NCBI RefSeq assembly: GCF_910594005.1
Contig: NC_057835.1
Span: forward strand, 48,880,001 to 48,944,000
Direction: 5' to 3'
Source of the DNA: Cervus elaphus
Taxonomy: Eukaryota > Chordata > Mammalia > Artiodactyla > Cervidae
DNA: 64,000 nt
Numbering within the stretch: position 1 is the first letter of the stretch; each line of letters starts with the position of its first letter. A model generated the notes under the pieces. That model was not told the DNA's origin. It made no database searches and was given only the letters and a program-made list of their open reading frames with translations. Made by a program: the position numbers and the translations under genes. Of this stretch, positions 10,133-21,285 are shown one piece after another.

Positions 10133-11306
10133 AGCACTGCATGTCTAACTGTTGGTTTTTAAAATAAATGTGTGCCTGGTGTGTGTATGTGTGTGTACTT
10201 AGACAGAGAATGTAAATTTCATCCCAGTAAGTGTTATTCTGAAGACCATTCTCTCTTTAGTGTAAACGTGTGCTTATCAGTATGGAATAAATGTATTCCC
10301 CCAAAATAGGAGAGTAAATGGCCTTTTATTCAAATTGCATTTTTTTTTTATAATCGTAAAAGCTTTATTATCAAGCACATCATTTTTCTCCACCTACAGA
10401 TTTGGAGGGTAGAAAAAGAAAGCATTTGGGGGCCAGTTCTTTGAATCAAAGCAAATCAAGAATTGGCAAAACTGTAGTTTCCTGACTATTTACCGACCTG
10501 ATTGGTATCATTTTCTGAGCTTGGGAGAACGGTATTCATTCATTTTTATTTTACTTCTGCAGACTGAGTTTAGTAAGTAATGTGGAAGCCATCTAACATA
10601 AATAAATTGCTGCAAGATAACAAACAGAATTGGAATTCATGCTTGCATTCCCTTGGTTCTTTTTCTTCTTCTTTTTCCTCTCTTCTATCCAGCTCTGCCT
10701 GGGAAGGCCTGTAATATGCTTTTCAGGATATTGAACGGTCTAACTTACCAAGCTTCACGTGGCCCTCAGTCATTCATACGTTTTACAAAACCATAAAGGT
10801 GGCAGTGAGGGAGGACGTTCAAATTCAACTTGTCATAGAGGTATAATTTAACAATAGCTGAATCAAAAAAGATGATTAAAATCATACCTGCTAATATGAG
10901 GACACCACGATTCTGTTAAACCAGGCAGCATTTCCGAGCCACTTCTGTCAAATTCAGCATTTCCATGGCTTTAAAGTCCCTAACCCCTTCTGTCTGCCAG
11001 ATTTGCAAAACTGGAACTAGAAAATAAAGTGAATGTTCAGAACACCTCCAAGATGGCTTTGTCTGGGACAGTGTGCCTAACATCCCATAGGGAAACACTT
11101 CCTCCAAGAACTGGCTCCGTAGACATTGCTTCTGAGAAGGAAATCAAAGTAGAGATTCCAGTATGAAATCATGGAAGCCGCTTGCCAGTCCTTGGTTCAT
11201 TTGAAGCTTTGATTGCAAAACCTGGCTACCTCCACTCTGGGTCTTTCTCCTCAGGATATTGCTTCATGAGGAAACAATAGGGTGTTGTGCTTTGGTGTTG
11301 AGACAA
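10133..11306. other. Single-copy DNA
   Basis: No repeat or exon recognised. A short GT-rich patch sits at 10178-10198. The part at 10390-10650 is complex and free of repeats. The minus-strand frame at 10916-11107 (63 codons) is unremarkable. Confidence 0.4.
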
Positions 11307-11374
11307 GTTCAGTTCAGTTCAGTTGCTCAGTCATGTCAGACTCTTTGTGACTCCATGGACTGCAGCACACCAGG
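11307..11374 (-). mobile_element. BovB LINE 3' terminal fragment
   Basis: Tandem ttcag units followed by 'ttgctcagtcatgtcagact' and 'actgcagcacaccaggc' are the inverted last 70 bases of BovB, the part that Bov-tA shares for retroposition. It is severely 5'-truncated. Confidence 0.85.
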
Positions 11375-12560
11375 CAAATTAGGGAGCCCATTCTTGGCTT
11401 TGTTTCCTGGGGAAATGACTTTATTTTTCACCTGTAAAGTAGATGTATCAACAACAGTAACCAGTCAGAGACTATGTCCTTTGTAACAAGCCCCATGCTC
11501 AATATTATTCTTACAGTCCCCCTATGAGGTAAATTCTTGCATTCAAAGAGGAATGGACTTGAGGCTTAAAAGTACCATCTTGTGACTGGCCAAGATGACA
11601 CTCTTGACATGCCATGGATGGAGTCTGTAAGACCACCACACCCTGTTACCGGGTGACTAGGTCCTTTGGAGAACTCGCCTCCACTCAGGTGGGTGATAAC
11701 ATGTGCTCTGTGCTCTGCTGGATGTGGTCTAAATCTTCTGTTTTCTCCATTGGCAGTGGAGTCGGGTGGGGGTGGAGTGGGGCGGGGTTGACAGGCTTGT
11801 AGGTAAAAGTCACGTGCAGCTAGTTTTGTCTACTATGGAGAGAACAACTAATTCTGGCTGATTTTTTTTTTTTTTTAACTAGCTACTCCTTTGGTGTCAT
11901 AGAAACATAGCGTTAGTCTCCTATTCTTCCCTGTCAAAAAATTACAGTGCAGTGGCCCAGCATAGCCAGAGGAGCTGGCAGGTGAGGGCAGTCTTGGAGC
12001 AGGGAGGAGGCTGAGCACCGTCCTTAGAGGTGATGGGACAGGAACTAGTGCACTGGGACCCGAGGAGGAAAGAAGCTATGGACAGGGTTCATCCTTCTCC
12101 CTCGGGATAGAAACCTGTCAAAGTGAACCCTTTGTTTAAGGGCAGTGAATTCAGAAGGCAGCTCATCTATTTGTCCCCTGTTCTTTCTCTCAGTGTAATT
12201 AAGGAGACTTTGAAGAAGGAATATTGTGCTAAATCCTAGATAAGAGCCCGCTCTCCATCCATCTCTGCAAATCCGTCAAACCTCATTTGATTTTAATATT
12301 TTTCTTGTGGATTCCGCTGTGCTGCTGTGAGGTGAAGCAGGTGGGGCAGGGGTAGAGAGGAGGGTTCCTGGGCAGCAGAAACCCTTGTGGAAACCCGTTT
12401 TTAATCTGGATGATGGCTTGGTAATGTAAGCAGTGAGAGTTGGCAGAGGAGTGAAAACTGTAGGATTAATGGCCCCGAGCCTAATTCCCTGATACCTTTT
12501 AAAAGGCCAGCTAAGCAGCTGGCTGTCTCCTTTCGCTCCACATACACACTCTCCCATATC
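11375..12560. other. SINE-free stretch, part 1
   Basis: No ruminant SINE. It includes the G-rich motif at 11764-11787 and a T run at 11863-11876. The minus-strand frame at 12276-12557 (93 codons) has no known domain. About 12280-12550 is moderately GC-rich and complex. Confidence 0.4.
11764..11787 (+). other. Putative G-quadruplex motif
   Basis: Four G runs (3, 5, 4 and 4 G) separated by loops of 1, 6 and 1 bases satisfy the standard G3+N1-7 rule on the plus strand. No adjacent promoter or exon is visible. Confidence 0.75.
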
Positions 12561-15317
12561 CAGAATTTTTTTTTTTACCTTTAGCCATTTTTAACCCTTT
12601 CCCTGAATCTGATTTTTAGCATCAAATAAGGGTCAAATGAATCGGCTCTACTCCAATATAAAATGAAAAGTTTTTTAAAAATGTGTGTCAGAGAGAGTTG
12701 ATGTGTATGATTATACGAATCAAAGATGCTTAATATTCTAATGGGAAGACTTGGTCATGAAACTTGAGATGGTTGTTTGCATTACAAAGTGACCTGGGAC
12801 TTTTTTTTCCGCATGGTGCAAATTTTTAAAAATATAAACTCTTACATGACTGTGTGCACATGCTCACAAGCACATACATTCCTGCCTATGTGTGCATGGC
12901 TGTGATTTTCCATTTAAACTCTTGGAATATGTGTTTTCTTATGGAAGTAGAAATAAAACCCAACAAATGTTCCCAATTCTTGTTGATGTTCCAGATACAA
13001 TATAAAGGCAGGACCCTCCTCGTACTTTAAAATCTTACTGCTTTATTCACGTTTTCCTCTAAAGCCGGGCTGAAACTCATGTGATCTTTAAGAGAGGCAA
13101 GCCAGGGTAGCCATCCACAGCTGGTCTGGGCACGTCTGTGCGAACCCCTACAGGTGTAAGTGTGGAGGTAATGATCATTACTTCGGATGCGAGTGGAAGC
13201 ACCAGGCAGGAAGCAAAAGGAGTGTGACTGACTCTGGCAAACAAGAAGTTGATGAGTGTTTCCAGCATGAAGCCTTTGAAGTGGGTCAGCAGGAAAGGAA
13301 GAAAAGGCAAGGCGGCGAGTTGCAGGGAGAAGAAAATTTCTTGTTGCCTAGGTTATTCCAGGCGATTCTGATATACCAGTCTCTGTTAGTGTGGTGGGTA
13401 AACAGTCTCATTATTGCTGTCATTTGCATTATTATTGGAAGATAATTAGTGACAGTAACATTTTCATATAACACTCAGACCTGGATGGGTCTTATGGAGA
13501 TCGCTTCATTCTTGTGTGAAGTTGTTTACTGGTTGATTGTGGAGTGCTAGAAACCACTTGTGATTTTCTCTGGTTGTGAGTGTACCTTGCTGTGCCTGAT
13601 ATGTTTTGTAATCTGATTGCATTGGCCATACCAGTCAGATTGGCTTAATTCTTTCCACCCTAGTCTAATGCCTGGCAGTATAGGTGTTCAGTAATGATTG
13701 AGGTGATTACAATATGCATTAAACCAAAATATGGGAGCCTTTGTATAATTCTTGTTGTCATGACTGGTTTATGTCCATAGATAACATCTGATGTTTGGGG
13801 ATCTGGGGGTGCTTTTCCCAAATCACAGATAAACCCCCTCACATGTCTCTATGAGAGCCAAGTCAAACGAGCCAGGATGTTATTAAATTGCTCCCTGTAA
13901 CTTCATAGACTTCCTTGGTTGACAGCCATTCTGATCATGTCATCTCTAGATTTCCCATTGACAGTGGATTAGTTTCCCCACCCAGAGGTTTCACCAATTT
14001 GATTACAGCAAGCCCACGATGCTTCTAGAGATTGAATTCACCAGTTGACGCTTGAGCCAGTCTTCCTGTTTAGATTCAGTTAAGCACTCACATTTACACA
14101 TTTCCATGTTTCTTTTTAGTTCCTTTCTCCACCGCTTCCCTTCATTTCCCTTAGCGGGACTCTCCCCTCTCCAGATGCAACGCAGGGATTAAACTGGACG
14201 CCGTGATAAAGGAGGCAGTGTCATTTGAAGCATGTTTCTTATAATGCATTTAATTTGCCCCAGTCAGGATCAGCCAAGGGCTCTCTAATGACAAGTGACA
14301 GAGGTGGCAGCCTTGGGGAGGAGGTGGGTATACTGTCCATGTGCTGCTTTGAAACAGGACCCTGCTCATGGTGGAAAGGATAACTAATTCAGAGTCACTT
14401 TACATTCGTGGCAGACAGGAACATATTTCTCCAGTATTATTTAAAAAGGACGTGGAGGTGGGAATGAAGGCAGCAGACAGAATTAAGAATGTAAGTACAA
14501 ATAGGGCTGTCGTCTTTGTGGTTGTCCCTCTGGATGGAAGCTGTTCATTTTAACAGCGTTGTGAAAGAGGGAGAGAATCGGGAACCTTGTGCTGCAATCC
14601 ATTGCTCACTCGCCTTCCCAACAGCCTCATACAAAACCCAACCCGCCGCCATGGAGGGAGGGAGTCCAAGAGGCGTTGCCGCTGCTGCTCACTGTCTGTT
14701 CTCAGGAGACATGAACCAGAAGCACAGCAAGGGTGGCGAGAGTTCTTACCACTTCGCAGTCTGGTTAGTTCCATGCTGAGGTGGGAGCAGAAGGCGCCGG
14801 GGATTAGGGACAGGCTCAGATGTTCGGCAGCACCCTAGGGGTTGATCGGCCTGCTTGAGTGCCAATCTCTTGAATTGATGTTGCTGTCTGTACCCCAGGG
14901 AGGTCAGCCTGGAAGCTTCTTGCCTCGCTGCCCAAATTCCATTTGCACCCAGCAACCCTCAGAGGATTGTAGAGACCTTTTGTTTCTTCATGCCGTTCTC
15001 CCTGTGAGCTTCCCATATGGCCTTGGCGTGAAACAGGTGGATCTAAACCCCGGGGTTTTAACAACACAGCTTTGCTTGTTCTCGGAGACCTTTGCTTCTG
15101 TCCAAATGGCTTTTCTGTGCCTCCTCTCACGAAAGATTACAAAATGCTCACATTTTTTCCTCTGACTTCATCATACTTCTGTGCTTAGTTACTTAGCTGA
15201 AGGTTCACAGGGATAAGAAAGATGGTATATTATGGCCATTTTTGTTCAGGAAGTAATGACCCCCTCAAGGGAAGATGAAAAAAAGGGTGTGTCAACCAGC
15301 CATCAGTCACTTGGATG
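12561..15317. other. SINE-free stretch, part 2
   Basis: No interspersed repeat recognised over 2.7 kb. 13340-13480 is AT-rich and complex, with a perfect octamer (POU) site atttgcat at 13422-13429. 14580-14840 is locally GC- and CpG-richer than its surroundings and includes 'gccgccatgg' near 14645. No spliced exon can be supported, because flanking splice sites and codon preference are not convincing. Confidence 0.4.
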
Positions 15318-15592
15318 TATATACAGACACATACATATACATACAGATAAATATCTACACACTTGTGGCTCAGACAGTAACGAATTTGCCTGCAATGCAG
15401 GAGACCCGGGTTTGATCTCTGGATCGGGAAGATCCCCTGGAAAAGCGAATAGCTACCCACTCCAGTATTCTTGCCTGGAGAATTCCATGGACAGAGGAGC
15501 CTAGCAGACTACAGTCGATGGGGTCACAGAGTCGGACACGACTGAGCAACTAACACACTTATGTATGTATGTATATGTGGTGTATAGATGTG
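15318..15592 (+). mobile_element. Bov-tA SINE within a TATG/CATA microsatellite
   Basis: The SINE itself covers about 15363-15559 ('gtggctcagacagtaacgaa' to 'gactgagcaactaacacact'). It is bordered by atacatatacatac-type repeats (15318-15360) and by tatgtatgtatatg (15561-15577). The element either landed in a microsatellite or seeded one, and the first bases of its head are lost on that side. Confidence 0.88.
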
Positions 15593-15769
15593 GCTATAAT
15601 AATGTGTCAGGTACTTTTCCAGGATTGTCCAGAAGTGAAACAGGTAACACAGTTTTAAACATATAAGATTATATTTTGGAATAACATGTCTACAGCCAAG
15701 TCTTCCTTCACCCTCCCAAATGTGCAACTTCTGCTGTCTTCCCATCTCAGAAAAAAAGCAAGTCCTCTC

Positions 15770-15978
15770 TCTGTTTGCTCAGGCCAAAAGCCTTGATCTT
15801 GCCCTTGACTCCTTTCTCTCATAAACCACATCCAGCTCAGGGGAACATCCTGTTTGTTGTAACTTTGGGAGACGGCCAGAGCCCAGCCATCGTCTTATCT
15901 CCAGGGGCTTATCTCCAGGGCTTCCTCCTGAGTCTCAGTCACGGTCACCTCTCACCTGACCATTGCAGCGGCTTCTTA
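15770..15978 (+). repeat. L2 LINE, left part of interrupted copy
   Basis: 'ccttgatcttgcccttgact', 'cctttctctcataaaccaca' and 'tctcacctgaccattgcag' follow the L2 consensus order. It ends at gcttctta, which is repeated on the far side of the LTR where L2 resumes. Confidence 0.8.
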
Positions 15979-16660
15979 GTACACAGGGGCTGCCAGAGAA
16001 AAACACCCCAGACCGGGTGGCTTCTCAGCAGCAAACATCTATTTCTCACGGTTCTGGTGACTGGAAGCCCGAGGTCAGGGTGCCAGCATGGTTGGGTGAG
16101 GGCCCTCTTCAGGGTCACAGGCTCCTTGCTGTGTCCTCACATGGCAGAAGGGGCAAGGGAGCTCCTGGGCCTCTTAACAGGGGTATTCATCTCATTCCTG
16201 AGGGACTGCCCTGGTGCTCTGGTGGTTTAAGAATCTGCCTGCCAATGTGGGGGCACTGGTTCTATCCCTGGCCCAAGAGCTAGGATCCCCCATGCAGTGG
16301 GACAGCTAAGCCCATGCGCCGGAACTCCTGAGCACGCGTGCAGCAGCTGCTGAAGTCTGGGAGCCTGGAGCCCGTGCTCCACCATCAGAGAAGCCACCAC
16401 AGTGAGAAGCCTGCATGCCACCACCAGGGAGTAGCCCCTACTCGCCGCAACTAGAGAAAGCCTGCTTGCAGTAGTGAAGACCCAGTGCACCCAAAACAAA
16501 AAAGAGAGAGAGAGAAAAGTCTCATTTATGGGGGCTTTGCCCTCTCGGCCATATTCAGCTTTCAAAAAGCCCACCTCCAAACACCATCACGTTGAACATA
16601 AGGATTTCAACCAAAATTTGGGGGACAGGACACAAACATTCAGACCACAGTAGCTTCTTA
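15971..16660 (-). mobile_element. MaLR LTR (MLT1/MST type) with 8-bp flanking repeat
   Basis: A solo long terminal repeat in reverse orientation. It runs from 'ggggctgccagagaaaaaca', 'ccagaccgggtggcttctca' and 'gctgtgtcctcacatggcag' to 'cacaaacattcagaccacag' (15979-16652). The exact 8-mer gcttctta occurs at 15971-15978 and 16653-16660, the insertion duplication possibly extended by chance. A CHR SINE interrupts it at 16197-16519. No internal retroviral genes are present. Confidence 0.85.
16197..16519 (+). mobile_element. CHR-family SINE inserted in the LTR
   Basis: 'ctggtgctctggtggtttaa' head, the characteristic mid-block with 'ggaactcctgagcacgcgtg' and 'gcctggagcccgtgctcc', 'gagtagcccctactcgccgc' and an A/GA-rich tail. 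Its target duplication tctcatt is at 16190-16196 and 16520-16526. Removing it rejoins the LTR cleanly. Confidence 0.9.
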
Positions 16661-16900
16661 ATTATCCTTCCTGCTTCCCCCACTCACCTTTGGCCCCCTA
16701 CCAGTTCTCCACCCTGCAGCCTCCAGAGGAAAGCTTTGAAAAGATCAGTCGGTTCTTACCCTTCCTTTGCTCACAACCCTTAACAGCTTCCCGGCTCACT
16801 CACAAGAGATCCATATCTCCTCCAGGATCTACAAGATGCTGTCTGAGGTCATATCCTAACGCTTCTCTTCATCACTCATCTCCCAATTGACATGTATGCT
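16661..16900 (+). repeat. L2 LINE, right part of interrupted copy
   Basis: 'agttctccaccctgcagcct', 'cacaacccttaacagcttcc' and 'caggatctacaagatgctgt' continue the L2 begun at 15770 without loss at the junction. Confidence 0.8.
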
Positions 16901-18582
16901 CCAAACAGTAGTAGCTGTAGCAGAACTGGGAGTAGAAGTAATTTTCTTACCAGACTTCAGCTGATTTTTGCTAGCTAGAGTCTTCCTGTTGGAAAGTATC
17001 TTTATAAGAGCATTTGCTTTGGGGTCATGTGTTTTTCAGCATGAGCTACCCATTCTCTTTTCTTGGCCTGCAGTAAATCTTTTTCTGCTCTGGGGCGGGG
17101 CTGGGAATCACTTATTTTGGGCATTTTCCTAGGTGGGTGCATTTGAAACCTTGCTGACAAATCCTGGGGCCTTACCTTGCAGTGGCTGTATTGTTTTGAG
17201 GTTACTGAAATCTTCCAGTGAGTGTCCAAAGCTCAGGGGATAATTAAACTGGAAATAGAAGGCACGTCAGGGATCAGCCTTTGTCTTCAGTGAGCTTGTG
17301 CCAAGGAGGCCTCCCCTGCCCCTCATTTGTCCTCGGGACAGTGCCTTCAGCCAGGGTCCCTGGGCTGGAGGGAAGCCCTTCTGAATGTTTTCTATGTCTG
17401 GATTAGTAAAAAGCAAACTAGACACTGTGGCATTTGGTCCTCCTGCCACGTGCAAAAGCGCTCATTGACTTCTTTTGACTTCATATAAGAAGCATCTTTA
17501 AATAGATTGAATCCAAGGCAATAATGTTGATCACACCCACTCTGTCTTCCTGACTTGGAGCCTTTTTTTCCCCCTCAAGGGCATTTCCAACAAAGGAGTA
17601 CAGCTTTCAGATTTGTAAACTGCCACCTTATTATCCTATTAGTCAATTACAGCTGCTGAAGAGCAGGGTAAGTGACAGTATGGCAGATTACAGCAATTTA
17701 TTTGCCGTTCTCATCGTCTTATTCAGCATATCATCAGGCTGTTTAAATTTAATGATAGGACTTTTACATGTGTCTTAGAGCAGTTGAAGTTGTAATCAAA
17801 ATGTTTAGGAAAAACCCCTACTGACCTGGGTAAGTGCTGCCTCCTTCAGCATTGCTGGTAATGCCTCATTGTCATTTTTTTTAGCAGAGCTGATTCTAAT
17901 TAGGAGAAGCAACCTCTCTTGAAAAGAAAAGTAGGGCTTTTTGGTGTGTACAGGGCTCAAGAAAGATGGTGAGGATGGAAATCTCTTACTTAGGTTGATG
18001 TGCAAATAAGCACCAAGTAGCTAACTTTTCCTGAGAAGCTTGGTGGAGTCTGGGAATGGAGGAGGTTGTGGGCGTGAGGTCAGGATGGGGTGTACAGTAT
18101 TGGCACTGGGAGTAGCTTGGAGGAAGGAGAGCTATGGAGGAAAAAATAACTGCCCTCTGGATGTCTAGTTCTCTTTCAAGCTAAGCACCATCATTTTTTT
18201 TTTTTTTTTTTTTCAGTAGTGGCTGCAGTGAAACAAAATCTGTATAAAAAGAAAAAGCAGTTGAGAACTTAGAATCTTTAGATCTTATGGTCAGGATGAA
18301 ATAGTGGAGGACCTGTTGCCTTGAACTTGTCCACACCTTCAGTTTCTTTGGTGGGTGTGAGAGGTTGTTGTTAATAACTAAATAATGGGGAGACTTCAGT
18401 CTTGGCAATACCCAGCTTATTCCAAACTTCAGCATACTTTCTGGTCCTCACTGATAGTTAAACACTTCATTATTATTGAGCTCTCAGGATACCATATCAA
18501 TTGTAAAGTCAACAACAACTGGTCTCCTATGAGTTTAAGCTCAAGAGTTTAATACCCATAATCTCAGGGATATGTGAGGCTG
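16901..18582. other. Single-copy DNA with a candidate conserved block
   Basis: No interspersed repeats. 17600-17830 is AT-rich, complex sequence with a CAATTA motif directly beside the E-box cagctg (17650-17655) and further homeodomain-like AT cores. A 20-base T run lies at 18194-18213. Minus-strand frames here have no known domain. Confidence 0.45.
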
Positions 18583-18790
18583 AGGGTTTCTCAGTCTTGA
18601 CACTATTGACATGCGGGGTTGGATAATTCGTCGTTATAGGGGCTGCCCTGCGCATTATAGGATGTTTAGCAACATCCCCAGCCTCTACCCCATGGATGCC
18701 AATAAGACCCACCAATCACCCAGTTGTGACCACCAAAAATGTTTCTGATAGTGCTGAAGGACCCGTGGAAGACAAAATCAACTACTCCTG
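18583..18790 (-). mobile_element. hAT-Charlie DNA transposon, MER20 type
   Basis: Inverted MER20-like blocks are in order: 'agggtttctcagtcttgaca', 'aggatgtttagcaacatccc', 'ccagttgtgaccaccaaaaa' and 'gaagacaaaatcaactactc'. Near full length (about 208 of roughly 219 bases) and non-autonomous. Confidence 0.85.
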
Positions 18791-18965
18791 ATAATTCACA
18801 CTTTACATTATCACTAGCAAGAAACTCAGACTTTTGGCATATACTTAACAAATATGTAATGAATATCTACTCTGTGTAAGTCAGCACAGAAGGGAATGAA
18901 ATAAGATACTTCTCCGACTGTTTTGTGACAGTGTATAGTACCTGTTGGTATAAAATATACATCCC

Positions 18966-19160
18966 AAAGTGAAAGTCACTTAGTCATGTCTGACTCTTTG
19001 TGACCCCAAGGACTATACAGTCCATGCAGTTCTCCAGACCAGAATACTGAAGTGGGTATTCTTTTCCTTCTCCAGGGGATCTTCCCAACCCAAGGATTGA
19101 ACCCAGGTCTCCCACACTGCAGGCAGATTCTTTACCAGCTGGGCCACAAGGGGAGCCCAC
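18966..19160 (-). mobile_element. Bov-tA SINE
   Basis: Inverted copy from 'gtgaaagtcacttagtcatg' to 'ccacaaggggagccc'. The segment 'ggactatacagtccatgcag' marks the subtype whose body carries the tatagtcc variant, also present at 34575, 38127 and 45799. Confidence 0.9.
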
Positions 19161-19582
19161 ATTTCATAGTAACTTGGGGGAGACAGTTTTTTCATTCATT
19201 TCTTGAAATCATGTATTCTTTGAAAGTTATTTCAAGTGGTTTTCTGAGAGAAATCATTATTTTGTTATATCAAATTTTACATCATGTGCTAGTCTAGCTG
19301 TAGGTTTTTCAGAGTTGGCAGAGTAATTGAATAGTCTGGGCACTGTATGCTATAAAGCCACATGGTGGTGTTGCTTGAACTTTCTTAAGCAGTTAGACCT
19401 AAAGATGCTGTCATATTTTTGGCACATTGCTTTCTTTCCATACTATTGAATCATTGAATTCAGAGTATGTTTTGTCTACTTTTTTCTGGATGGCTTGGAT
19501 CCTTAACAGTGGAAAGAGCATGGGTTTAGGTCACCTGAATTACTTAGTAGCTCAGGGAGAATACAGTAAGCAAGTGCCAAGT
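19161..19582. other. Single-copy DNA
   Basis: AT-rich, with no feature recognised. Confidence 0.4.
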
Positions 19583-19774
19583 GACAAGTGGTGATGGTTT
19601 AATCACTAAGTGGTGTCCAGCCCTGTGACTCCATGGACTGTAGCCCACCAGGCACCTCTGTCCATGGGATTTTCCAGGCAAGAATACCCTAGGGAATCTT
19701 TCTGACCCAGGAATTGAATCCGTGTCTCCTGCATTGGCAGGCAGATTCTTTACCGCTGAGCCCCTGGGGAACCT
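19583..19774 (-). mobile_element. Bov-tA SINE with internal deletion
   Basis: The body 'ccatggactgtagcccacca' and head 'attctttaccgctgagcccc' are both present, but about 20 bases around 'gagtgggttgccatttcc' are missing near 19687. Flanks tgacaagtg and tgacaactg are a likely duplication. Confidence 0.88.
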
Positions 19775-20907
19775 GACAACTGATGGTACTGGAATTTAAA
19801 TAAAGCATGATATCAGGGTCCAAGACAGTCAAGGAAGGCAAAGGGAAAGAACTGGGACTTGAGAAGGCCTTGAAAGAAAGACAGAGCTTGGAGAAACAGA
19901 AAAGTAGGGAAACCAGAGTCCGTTATAAAGAGCTACATCAGCTCCTGTTTTCCTTAGAAGTCACAGTTCAAAGGCATTTAGCTAAGACCTGAGAGCAATG
20001 AAGGACCAGGTGCCTTGGGTTCTAGCAAGCATTCAGTTTTCTCTAAACCATTTACAGAACCCTTAACTAACCCCTATTGCCCTTTTAGGATATATAAATA
20101 TGGTATGTTACTAGAATGAGAAATATTGTATAACCTTATTCTGCCTATTTCCAAAGCTGTTAAGCAAGTAAAAGTTCTGAGACTCATGCTCTTACCATCT
20201 ACAAGGATCATGAATCTTTCATAAATCTACAAGATTCATGAATCCATGTGAATGTAATTGTATTGTTTAATCTATTATTATATGATCTATTTTTATTATC
20301 ACCATAATGTTGAGATAGTTCAGTACAGCATAAAATGATAACCTCTGTGAAAATGACTTGACATGTATTTCTACTAACTTCATGTTTATTTAGATACCAT
20401 AAGAATTTTTATTTTTAATATTCTTAAAAATAGGTATTCTGAGAAGCACTATTATATTTGAGTAGAATAGTCTTATTTTTATAAATTTTTTATAATATTT
20501 TCAAATTGTGGGTATTTGATAAAACAGAAAAATCAGATGAGCAATGAGAGAGAGAGAGAAATTATTGTATGAAAAGAATAAGGGATTGGAGGCATTCCTG
20601 GAAACATTTTGCTTGGTGGTGTGTCCTTATAATATTTTTGAAAGGTTAAATGTAGCATGGTATTTCTTAGTAGAGGCAAGATAAAGAAATATCTCTGAGT
20701 CATATAGTATCATTCTGTATAAGCCTATAGCTCTATCTAAAGAATTATTAGCCAGTAGATGTCTTAGAAAATTAAGATATGGCCTGGAAAATAGATGTAA
20801 CTATTTCTTATACATTACCAAGGTAAGAAAAAGGTTACCACTTTTCATGAAAAGAAAGCTTTCTTGGCTAAACTGTTAAGCAGAGGTTTTATTATTGGTA
20901 GAGTGCT
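19775..20907. other. AT-rich single-copy DNA
   Basis: Strongly AT-rich between 20080 and 20520, with no repeat family recognised. A short (GA)n run is at 20547-20560. The frame at 19807-19992 (61 codons, lysine/glutamate-rich) looks like low-complexity translation, not a gene. Confidence 0.4.
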
Positions 20908-20923
20908 TCCAATGATTTATTTC

Positions 20924-21137
20924 TCCTTTTAAAAGATTTTTAAAACATTTGCTTATTTTATTTAATTGGCCATGCCTGATCTTAACTGTGGCATGTGGGA
21001 TCTTCTATCTCTGTCGCAGCAAGTGGAAACTTTAGTTGCAGTATGTGGGATCTAGTTCCCTGACCAGGGATGGAACCTGGACCCTCTACATTAGGAATGC
21101 GAAATCTTAACAGCCACTGTACCACCAGGGAAGTCCC
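20924..21137 (-). mobile_element. CHR-family SINE inside a MIR
   Basis: The inverted copy ends 'agttccctgaccagggatgg', 'ccaccagggaagtccc'. A perfect 16-base duplication tccaatgatttatttc flanks it at 20908-20923 and 21138-21153, the longest exact target duplication in the window. It lacks the central CHR block and so is the short form. Confidence 0.93.
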
Positions 21138-21285
21138 TCCAATGATTTATTTCATTCCCATTTCATAAATGTGTAGTGGAGGAACATAGATTACTTAACA
21201 GACTCAAAGTCACAAACTAGTAAGTTGTGAAACAGATTCAAACTCTGGTGACCCAGCATCAGATCCTAAGCTTTTGTTTATTTGT
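21138..21285 (+). repeat. MIR SINE, right part
   Basis: 'attcccatttcataaatgtg', 'actcaaagtcacaaactagt' and 'attcaaactctggtgaccca' follow the MIR core order. The left part before 20908 is too diverged to outline. Confidence 0.7.

Noticed and set aside
15775..16230. 151-codon plus-strand open frame
   Set aside because: It spans L2, MaLR LTR and the start of a CHR SINE, so it cannot be a conserved gene.
15979..16652. Possible endogenous retrovirus
   Set aside because: Only a solo MaLR-type LTR; no gag, pol or env sequence is adjacent.
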